Shown piece by piece: positions 7,035 through 12,824 of a stretch of DNA of 14,597 bases. The notes under the pieces were generated by a model. It had not been told where the DNA came from, made no database searches, and worked only from the letters and a program-made list of their open reading frames with translations. Source of the DNA: DATKCJ01 sp035513275 (GTDB lineage: Bacteria > Verrucomicrobiota > Verrucomicrobiia > Opitutales > Opitutaceae); NCBI GenBank assembly GCA_035513275.1, contig DATKCJ010000406.1:1-14597 (forward strand). The letters run 5' to 3'. Positions within the stretch are counted from its first letter, which is position 1, and every line of letters starts with the position of its first letter. A program made the translations under genes and the position numbers.

Positions 7035-9119
7035 CTAAAAGTCCGCCCGGACTCCGACCAAGACAGTTCGCGGGGTGCCTGTGTTGATGACGCCGGTCGT
7101 CGAACGGCCGGTCTCGACGCGAGCGTCACCCACGTTCTCTGCCAGCAGAAAGAGCACCGTCGAATCACGGAGCGGGATGGAAACAAGAACATCCCCGACG
7201 AAGCCACCGGCGAGCGAAAGGAGGTTCTCGTCGTCTTCGAACTGCCTCGAGAACGCGCGCAGGCGCGGAGCGACTGTCAACCCAACCGGTCCGCGCCACT
7301 CGATGGACAGCGTGGCGCTGTGCCGCGGCACTTGTGCAAGTGCCTTGCCGTTGAGCGACGGATCTGGGTCCCCTCGCCGGACACGCGCATCCGAAAAGAG
7401 ATACTCTGCGACCAGCGTGGCCGAACTGCCGAGAGACACCTTTGCCGAGAGCTCCGCGCCCTGAACAACGACCCGATCGAGGTCCAGTCTCCTTCGGCCG
7501 GCGCCACCAGCCGGGATGAATCCGAAATCCGGAAACGTGCCCGGACCGTGAACAAGCGTTACATTAGCGACAGCGTCGCGCAGGTCGTGATGGAAAATTG
7601 TCGCGGATGCCGCGAGAGGCCCACGCGACCACTCAACGCCCGCCTCGACTGTGTCGACAGTCTCGGTGCGCAGCTCGGGATTTGCCTCCGTGACGAATGC
7701 ACCGACGCGAAACGGCCGGTAGAGTTCGTTAAGGGTGGGGCGGCGGAATGCGCGCTGAGCAGACGCGCGCACACGAAGTTCCTCGGTCGCGCTCCAAATG
7801 ATTCCGACGCTCGGGCTCCACTCCCAATCGTCGCGGTTGGAATACTCGTCGTCTCGCGTGACCGCGCCCGACTCGATGAGCGATTCGCGGCGAAACCCGT
7901 CAGTGTCCGACCAGCGGTCCGCGCGCAAACCGCCGACGATGTGAAATGAGTCCGAGAATTTCAACGAGTGGAGCGCGAAGACGCCGCCGATTTGCTGCTC
8001 ACCACCCGCGACGCGCCGACGGGTGAACGCGCCATTCGAGAAACTCGAGTCCTCGTTCGTCTCTCCTTTCACACTTCGAAAGTCAAAGCCCGTGGTCGTA
8101 GTGCCGCCGCGAGCCGAATCGAGCGTAGCGACCCACGCGATTCCCCACGCATTCGAAGGAACGTAGAACTGATCGCTCGCGGGCGTCTCTGCTGTGCGCG
8201 TCGCATTCACGGAGCTGAATGTGCTGGAAAACTCTTGGTCCTGAATGAATGCGGTCGCAGTCCACTGCACTCCAGCGGCCGGGAGGTGATTGACGACGAC
8301 CGAGCCAAGCGCATCGCTCGAGCGATTGTTCTGCAGGGGCGTCCCGTTGCCGCGATTCTCGCGAAAGACTCGAGCTGTCGCGATCACTTCTGTGTCGGCT
8401 CCCGCTTTTGCGAGCAGTCGCGCCGCGAGCCAGCGATGTCGTTGCGATGCGGGAATGTCGACCGCGCCGCGATTCTCCGGCGCGACCACTTCGAAACCGT
8501 CGGTCGTGAACGCGCGTCCTGCGATCTCGACAACGCCAATGCGTGTTTCTTCCGCCGCGACGAGCTCCGCTGAACCGAGCGAGCGTGAACCACCGGCGAC
8601 TTGGACGCGGGCCGTCCTGGGTTGGGGTGGGGCGGAGACAAGTTGCACGACGCCGCCGAGTGCCGCATTGCCCCACGCGGTGGCTCCGCCGCCGCGCAAC
8701 AGTTCGACGCGGTCGAGCGACAGCCGCGGCAGCTTGCTCCACGAAACCCAGCCGCCAAACGGATCGTTCACCGGCACACCGTCGAGGAGAACGAGCGTGC
8801 GACTCGCGCCACTCGGGCCGAGTCCGCGCAGCGACACGCCCTGTGTGGTCGGATGCGCGCTCAAGCTGTCGCTCCGGCGAAACAGGCTGAACCCCGGAAC
8901 AGATCTTAGCGCGCCATCGAGAGTGAGCGCCGGTGTGCGCGCGAGTTCCTCGCCGTCCATGATGCGCACCGATGCCGGAATCGCCGACGCGGCTTCGGTG
9001 CCACGCGTCGCAGTGACAACAAACGGTTCGAGCAGGACCGTTTGCGAATTCGCTGCCGCTGCCGCAAATGCAGCGACACCCGCGACCGCGAACGCGAGTG
9101 GATTGAAGCGGATGCGCAC
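7035..9119 (-). CDS. TonB-dependent outer-membrane receptor
   Basis: Outer-membrane ligand-gated transporter energised by TonB-ExbBD; 694 residues. Residues 1-25 form a signal peptide (MRIRF, then an alanine-rich hydrophobic stretch, cleavage near NSQ). A TonB-box-like segment EPFVVTATR follows at about 31-39. The plug domain includes SVRIMDGEEL, VPGFSLFRR, GVSLRGLGPSGASRTLVLLDGVPVNDP and LDRVELLRGGGATAWGNAALGGVV. The rest is a beta barrel with the family segment RAFRRPTLNELYRPF, ending in a C-terminal phenylalanine (VLVGVRADF), as is normal for outer-membrane proteins. The start is GTG at 9119; there is no in-frame ATG before the signal peptide. It lies 9 bases after the cytochrome c stop, so translation may be coupled. 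The plug resembles the BtuB/CirA/YncD type. Substrate cannot be read from sequence, but its place behind a PQQ-dependent dehydrogenase and cytochrome c makes PQQ or another ligand tied to that oxidation the leading guess. Confidence 0.93.
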   Translation of the reverse strand: MRIRFNPLAFAVAGVAAFAAAAANSQTVLLEPFVVTATRGTEAASAIPASVRIMDGEELARTPALTLDGALRSVPGFSLFRRSDSLSAHPTTQGVSLRGLGPSGASRTLVLLDGVPVNDPFGGWVSWSKLPRLSLDRVELLRGGGATAWGNAALGGVVQLVSAPPQPRTARVQVAGGSRSLGSAELVAAEETRIGVVEIAGRAFTTDGFEVVAPENRGAVDIPASQRHRWLAARLLAKAGADTEVIATARVFRENRGNGTPLQNNRSSDALGSVVVNHLPAAGVQWTATAFIQDQEFSSTFSSVNATRTAETPASDQFYVPSNAWGIAWVATLDSARGGTTTTGFDFRSVKGETNEDSSFSNGAFTRRRVAGGEQQIGGVFALHSLKFSDSFHIVGGLRADRWSDTDGFRRESLIESGAVTRDDEYSNRDDWEWSPSVGIIWSATEELRVRASAQRAFRRPTLNELYRPFRVGAFVTEANPELRTETVDTVEAGVEWSRGPLAASATIFHHDLRDAVANVTLVHGPGTFPDFGFIPAGGAGRRRLDLDRVVVQGAELSAKVSLGSSATLVAEYLFSDARVRRGDPDPSLNGKALAQVPRHSATLSIEWRGPVGLTVAPRLRAFSRQFEDDENLLSLAGGFVGDVLVSIPLRDSTVLFLLAENVGDARVETGRSTTGVINTGTPRTVLVGVRADF

Positions 9120-9128
9120 GACGGAGAA

Positions 9129-9542
9129 TCAAGGTGCCGCGCGAACCGCGGCAACACGTTCTGTCGAGACCGGTGCGGCGCCGTTTCCGAATTCACGACG
9201 CACATACGTGAGCAGTGCGGCGACCTCCGCGTCAGCAAGCATCGCGAAGCCAGCCATCGTGTTGTTGTAGGGCTCACGATCGGCCGGCAGCACGGCAGCC
9301 GGACCGACGAGCACAACGCGTATCAGTAGACTCTCGTCGCCGCGCACGATCGCGCTGTCCACGAGCGAAGGCTGGAGGGATGGCACTCCTTTTCCATCGG
9401 CCATGTGGCACGTCGCGCAATGTTGCGCGTAGAGCGCGGCACCGTCGGCTGCTGGCGCGTCAGACGACACAGAGGTGTCGACTCGTGCACACACAGCGGC
9501 CAGCACCGCGAAGGCGATGACGATGATCACGAACAGCCGCAT
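9129..9542 (-). CDS. Small exported class I cytochrome c
   Basis: A 137-residue monohaem cytochrome c, probably periplasmic or membrane-attached. Residues 1-19 are a strongly hydrophobic signal segment (MRLFVIIVIAFAVLAAVCA). Cys18 is not in a canonical lipobox because Val precedes it, so ordinary cleavage or an uncleaved anchor is more likely than a lipoprotein. The haem-binding motif CATCH is at 42-46, preceded by GAALYAQH. A probable axial Met ligand is Met96 in YNNTMAGF, and the final helix ALLTYVRREFG is typical of the fold. The ATG at 9542 shares one base with the TGA of the sugar dehydrogenase gene (TGATG), which supports the start and implies translational coupling. It probably takes electrons from that dehydrogenase and passes them to the respiratory chain. 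The longer open frame to 9632 is only the end of the dehydrogenase gene read in another frame. Confidence 0.92.
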   Translation of the reverse strand: MRLFVIIVIAFAVLAAVCARVDTSVSSDAPAADGAALYAQHCATCHMADGKGVPSLQPSLVDSAIVRGDESLLIRVVLVGPAAVLPADREPYNNTMAGFAMLADAEVAALLTYVRREFGNGAAPVSTERVAAVRAAP

Positions 9543-10792
9543 CACTTCCCGGTGTGGAAGATTCGCCAGACGCGTCCCTTTTGAGAGTCGCTCACGTAGA
9601 GCGAGCCATCGGGACCGAACGCCACGCCGCACGGGCGGAAGCGCGCGTCGCCCGGGCTCTTGATCTCCTCGGTGCCCGCAAATCCGTCGGCGAACGTCTC
9701 GTATTCGCCCGTCGGCATTCCGTCAGTCCCGAACGGGATGAAGACGACCTTGTAGCCCTTTTGCAGCTCGGGCGCGCGATTCCACGAGCCATGAAACGCG
9801 ACGAACGCGCCGCCCCGATACCGCTCGGGAAAGTTTCCGCCACTGTTGAACGCCATTTGCATCGGCGCCCAGTGCGCGGGAAACGCGATCAGCGGCGCCG
9901 AGTATTTTTCCTCGGGCTGCTTCTTGCCGTCGCCACCGTATTCCGGCGCGAGAACGCGCACCTTCTTCATCGGGTCCCAAAACGTGTAGGGCCATCCGAG
10001 GTTCGCGCCCTCGTCGAGCCGGTGCATCTCCTCTGCGGGGAGTTCCGCGTTGGCCTTCGCATCGAAGAACTGCGGCGCGACTGTGTTGAGCTGATCGCGG
10101 CCCATCATGACAACGAACATCGCGCGCGAGACGGGATTCCAGTTGATCGCGAGGATGTGGCGCGACCCGGTCGAGAACCGGAATCCGTCGCGCACCTGAT
10201 CCTGCGCGGGCTTCGCGGCGTCGAACCGCCAGATGCCGGCGTGTCGCTCGAGGATGGGCGACGGGCGCACGCCCTTCGCATTGAGGACGCGGTCGGGATT
10301 GCCGCCGGCATTTGAGGGAGCGCCGACGTCGGTGTAGAGCCGGCCTTCGCCGTCGAACGCTATCGACTTTGCCGCGTGCTGCCGCTCATTGGGCAGCCCT
10401 TTAACGATCAACTCGGCACCAGCCGCCGGCTCGAGCGCACCATCCGGCAATGCATATCGGTAGATGTCGTCGTCGGTCGAGTGGTAGAGCCAGCCATCGC
10501 GCCATGAGATGCCTGTGCCGCCGCCGGATCCGAACTCGCGCTTCTCTTCCGCACGGCCGTCGCCATCGGCGTCGCGCAGCGCGATGATGCCGGAGCGGCG
10601 CGACTTCACGAAGACATCGCCCGCAGGGCTCACTGTGATGAAGCGCAATCCGCCGAGATCGTCTGCGACGACCACGGCCCCGAACCCTTCGGGCAGCTTG
10701 ATGTCGCCATTGGCCGGATCAGGCTTCGGGAGCGCGACGGCGAGCGAAGTCGTGAGTGCGAGGAGGGAGGCGAGGGCAATGGGGTGGTTCAT
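9542..10792 (-). CDS. Secreted PQQ-dependent sugar dehydrogenase (L-sorbosone dehydrogenase family)
   Basis: Predicted periplasmic beta-propeller oxidoreductase of the glucose/sorbosone dehydrogenase family, using pyrroloquinoline quinone; 416 residues. A signal peptide covers about residues 1-20 (MNHPIALASLLALTTSLAVA, then LPKPDP). The mature part begins DIKLPEGFGAVVVADDL, the usual opening strand. Propeller repeats follow: FITVSPAGDVFVKSR, KSIAFDGEGRLYTDVGAPSNAG, HRLDEGANLGWPYTFWDP, MAFNSGGNFPERYRGGAFVAFHGSWNR and RPCGVAFGPDGSLYVSDSQKGRVWRI. These are hallmarks of the sorbosone dehydrogenase branch. The ATG at 10792 starts the signal peptide; the open frame further upstream to 11149 overlaps the DUF486 gene and is not homologous. 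The gene overlaps cytochrome c by one base, so the two very likely act together. The family is clear; the actual sugar substrate and PQQ occupancy are inferred. No Shine-Dalgarno is evident. Confidence 0.93.
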   Translation of the reverse strand: MNHPIALASLLALTTSLAVALPKPDPANGDIKLPEGFGAVVVADDLGGLRFITVSPAGDVFVKSRRSGIIALRDADGDGRAEEKREFGSGGGTGISWRDGWLYHSTDDDIYRYALPDGALEPAAGAELIVKGLPNERQHAAKSIAFDGEGRLYTDVGAPSNAGGNPDRVLNAKGVRPSPILERHAGIWRFDAAKPAQDQVRDGFRFSTGSRHILAINWNPVSRAMFVVMMGRDQLNTVAPQFFDAKANAELPAEEMHRLDEGANLGWPYTFWDPMKKVRVLAPEYGGDGKKQPEEKYSAPLIAFPAHWAPMQMAFNSGGNFPERYRGGAFVAFHGSWNRAPELQKGYKVVFIPFGTDGMPTGEYETFADGFAGTEEIKSPGDARFRPCGVAFGPDGSLYVSDSQKGRVWRIFHTGK

Positions 10793-10845
10793 AGGAGAGT
10801 GTTTTCCCAAGTTCGACAGACGCGCAAGCGGCGACCGAAGTTTCC

Positions 10846-11199
10846 TCAACCTGCGGGCGCCGCAGCGGGCTTGAAGCCAAACGCGAAAAAGACAGCGAGC
10901 AGGATGAACAGGAAGCTCACGAGGTAGTTCCATGTCAGCTTCTCGCGCAGCACGAAAAACGCGAAGATCGCGAAAACGATCAGCGTGATCACCTCCTGGA
11001 TGATTTTGAGCTGGTAGCCGGAGAAGGTGCCGTAGCCGATCCTGTTCGCGGGCACCATCAGGCAGTATTCGAAGAACGCGATGCCCCACGCGATGAAGAT
11101 GACGAGCACGAGCGGCTTCTGGCCCATGTAGCGCAGGTGGCCATACCACGCGAACGTCATGAAAATGTTGGAAGCGAAGAGCAGGAGGACGGTTTTCAT
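10846..11199 (-). CDS. DUF486 (DMT-superfamily-like) small membrane protein
   Basis: A 117-residue inner-membrane protein with about four hydrophobic helices: VLLLFASNIFMTFAWYGHL, PLVLVIFIAWGIAFFEYCL, an IIQEVITLIVFAIFAFFVL segment and YLVSFLFILLAVFFAFGF. The signature around PANRIGYGTFSGYQLKIIQE is what I associate with DUF486, a conserved family of unknown function related to drug/metabolite transporters. The ATG at 11199 (MKTVLLLF) is the family start; the open frame to 11313 runs into the epimerase gene and has no homology. It lies 38 bases after the epimerase and 53 bases before the sugar dehydrogenase, so it may be cotranscribed, but nothing ties its function to either. Confidence 0.9.
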   Translation of the reverse strand: MKTVLLLFASNIFMTFAWYGHLRYMGQKPLVLVIFIAWGIAFFEYCLMVPANRIGYGTFSGYQLKIIQEVITLIVFAIFAFFVLREKLTWNYLVSFLFILLAVFFAFGFKPAAAPAG

Positions 11200-11237
11200 G
11201 GAAGGTCGGCTGTTTCCGGAGGCGTCCCCCGGCGCGG

Positions 11238-12215
11238 CTACGGGTTGTAGTATTCGTGGATCCACTCGCAGAGCCGGCCGAGGCCGGTCTCTAGCGACAC
11301 CTTGGGCTCCCAACCGATCGCCGCGCGGATGGCGTCGATCGATGCATGCGTCTCCGTCACGTCCCCGGGCTGGGCGGGGAGGGGGTCAAGAAGCGCTGTC
11401 CGGCCCAGCAACCGCTCGAGCATCTCGACGAAGAGACGCATCTCCACCGGCCGGTGGTGCCCTACATTATAGATATTGTAGCGCGGCGCGTCGTCCGCCG
11501 GGGCGGGGTAGAGGAGGAGCTTCACGATCGCGGCCACGGTGTCGTCCACGTAGGTGAAGTCGCGCAGCGACCGTCCCTCGTTGAAAAGCGGAATCCGTTC
11601 GCCCGCCAGGATCGCTCGCGCGAAGAGCACGGGCGCCATATCCGGCCGGCCCCACGGACCGTAGACCGTGAACAGGCGCACGCCGGTCGCGCGCATCTTG
11701 AAGAGATGGCTGTAAGCGGCGGCCATGAGCTCGTTGGATTTCTTCGTCGCGCCGTAGAGCGAAACCGGCCGGTCGGTGTTGGCGTCCTCGCGAAACGGCC
11801 GCTGCGCCGACTCGCCGTAGACGGAGCTGCTCGATGCGAAGACGAGGTGCCGGACCGGGTCGCTCCGGCACGCCTCGAGGACGTTCAGAAATCCCTCCAA
11901 GTTGCTCTCCGCATACGCGTGGGGATTCTCAATGCTGTGCCGCACGCCCGCCTGCGCGGCGAGGTGGACGCAGTAGTCGGGCTTGATCGAATGAAACAGC
12001 TCTGCGAACGCCGCGCGGTGCGCGATGTCGACGCGCACAAAACGGAAGCCGTCGAACTTCGCCAGTTGGTCGAGGCGCGCCTGCTTGAGCGCCGGATCGT
12101 AGTAGGGCGAGAGGTTGTCGATGCCAAGGACGTCGGCCTTTCCCCCGCTTTCCAGCAGGCGGCGGCAAACGTGGTAACCGACGAATCCGGCCGCGCCGGT
12201 CACAAGGATCCTCAT
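11238..12215 (-). CDS. NAD-dependent epimerase, UDP-glucuronate 4-epimerase type
   Basis: Extended short-chain dehydrogenase that probably interconverts UDP-glucuronate and UDP-galacturonate for cell-surface polysaccharide; cytoplasmic, 325 residues. It shows the Rossmann motif GAAGFVG at 7-13, GIDNLSPYYDPALKQARL (typical of the UDP-glucuronate epimerase branch), HLAAQAGVRHSIENP, SSSSVYG at about 128-134 and the catalytic pair Tyr154/Lys158 in YGATK. RLFTVYGPWGRPDMA, RDFTYVDD and NVGHHRPVE follow. The GPWGRPDMA and NLSPYYD elements favour this activity over UDP-glucose 4-epimerase. The ATG at 12215 sits directly before the Rossmann fold; no Shine-Dalgarno is obvious. It is the first gene of the minus-strand group and is transcribed away from the glutaredoxin gene. 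No other polysaccharide genes are visible here. Confidence 0.93.
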   Translation of the reverse strand: MRILVTGAAGFVGYHVCRRLLESGGKADVLGIDNLSPYYDPALKQARLDQLAKFDGFRFVRVDIAHRAAFAELFHSIKPDYCVHLAAQAGVRHSIENPHAYAESNLEGFLNVLEACRSDPVRHLVFASSSSVYGESAQRPFREDANTDRPVSLYGATKKSNELMAAAYSHLFKMRATGVRLFTVYGPWGRPDMAPVLFARAILAGERIPLFNEGRSLRDFTYVDDTVAAIVKLLLYPAPADDAPRYNIYNVGHHRPVEMRLFVEMLERLLGRTALLDPLPAQPGDVTETHASIDAIRAAIGWEPKVSLETGLGRLCEWIHEYYNP

Positions 12216-12291
12216 TTCGCGGCGTTCCTACGGCAAAGCCGGGATGCCCGCTAGGCGAAAATCGCGCACCCGTTGGGCAGCACTGTCATTG

Positions 12292-12310
12292 GGCAAAAAT
12301 CGGACTTGCC
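12292..12310. promoter_or_regulatory. Short repeats in the divergent epimerase/glutaredoxin gap, candidate operator
   Basis: The 160-base gap between the divergent epimerase and glutaredoxin genes contains the inverted repeat GGCAA-N9-TTGCC. It lies among direct copies of TTGGGCA at 12273-12279 and 12290-12296 and a similar TTGGGGG at 12312-12318. The spacing of the first two copies, 17 bases, is not a helical multiple. A shared control region must lie in this gap, but no promoter hexamers stand out. The repeats are short and may be chance. Confidence 0.25.
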
Positions 12311-12364
12311 ATTGGGGGCTGATGAATTGGTCGTAAGGGGCTGCAAAGATCGCCAACCGAACAC

Positions 12365-12369
12365 GAGGA
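12365..12369 (+). promoter_or_regulatory. Ribosome binding site of the glutaredoxin gene
   Basis: GAGGA lies 6 bases before the ATG at 12376. It is the clearest Shine-Dalgarno in the window and fixes the glutaredoxin start over the overlapping frame beginning at 12273. Confidence 0.75.
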
Positions 12370-12375
12370 ACTCCC

Positions 12376-12711
12376 ATGAAGATCAAAGCCTATCTGAAGC
12401 CACAATGCGGCTGGAGCAACGGTGTCCGCGCCATTCTGCAGAAGCACGGGCTCGAATACGAAGATATCGACGTCATCAACAACCGTGCGAACTACGAGGA
12501 GATGGTCCGCAAGTCTGGCCAGCCCCTCTCGCCATGTGTTGAAATCGACGGCATCATGCTAGCGGATATCAGCGGCGAGGAAGTCGAGAACTACATGCTC
12601 GCCAACAACCTCGTGAAGCCGACCGAGTCAGGCGTCGATGTCGCCACCAACGCCGGCTGCTCCGACGCGGAACACGAGCGGATGGCCGCGAAGCCCGTTC
12701 GCTTCTTCTAA
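12376..12711 (+). CDS. Glutaredoxin-like protein with a CxxS active site
   Basis: A 111-residue cytoplasmic thiol protein of the thioredoxin fold. It opens MKIKAYLKPQCGWS with the active site Cys11-Gly-Trp-Ser14, a CxxS form rather than the dithiol CxxC. A cis-proline segment is recognisable in GQPLSPCVEIDG, where a second cysteine follows the proline. The middle (ILQKHGLEYEDIDVINN) is the usual helix-strand of glutaredoxins, and ADISGEEVENYM the C-terminal helix. An extra tail of about 25 residues (VDVATNAGCSDAEHERM, then AAKPVRFF) adds a further cysteine. CxxS glutaredoxins act in glutathione-linked thiol reduction or iron-sulfur cluster handling; which applies here is not shown. The start is supported by GAGGA 6 bases upstream. 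gltB, whose product is an iron-sulfur flavoenzyme, begins 113 bases downstream on the same strand. Confidence 0.9.
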   Translation: MKIKAYLKPQCGWSNGVRAILQKHGLEYEDIDVINNRANYEEMVRKSGQPLSPCVEIDGIMLADISGEEVENYMLANNLVKPTESGVDVATNAGCSDAEHERMAAKPVRFF

Positions 12712-12712
12712 C

Positions 12713-12788
12713 CGCCCGCGCGGACTCCCCTCCAATGCAGTCGGTTTCCGCAGGTCGCGATGGACTCTCACGCGCCGCGGGCGTTTTT
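12713..12788 (+). terminator. Possible terminator between the glutaredoxin gene and gltB
   Basis: CGCCCGCG (12713-12720), directly after the glutaredoxin stop, is complementary to CGCGGGCG (12776-12783), which is followed at once by TTTTT. The 55-base loop is long for an intrinsic terminator. An alternative short hairpin, CGCGG-N8-CCGCG (12776-12793), uses the same 3' arm and puts the T-run in its loop. Two competing folds could mean attenuation or just GC-rich chance pairing. Confidence 0.3.
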
Positions 12789-12824
12789 CCGCGCGTTTCG
12801 CCGGATGTGAAAAGCTGAGTCCTC

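Noticed and set aside
6891..7949. 352-codon plus-strand frame opposite the receptor gene
   Set aside because: It is antisense to a well-supported TonB-dependent receptor, rich in Arg and low in hydrophobic pattern, with no recognisable domain.
8083..9132. 349-codon minus-strand frame overlapping the receptor 5' half, starting with an ATGA overlap with the cytochrome gene
   Set aside because: The overlap looks like coupling, but the product is Arg/Cys/His-rich nonsense, whereas the adjacent frame from GTG 9119 has a signal peptide and a full plug domain.
12273..12542. 89-codon plus-strand frame overlapping the glutaredoxin gene
   Set aside because: The glutaredoxin frame has the active-site motif and a Shine-Dalgarno; this frame has neither homology nor a ribosome binding site.
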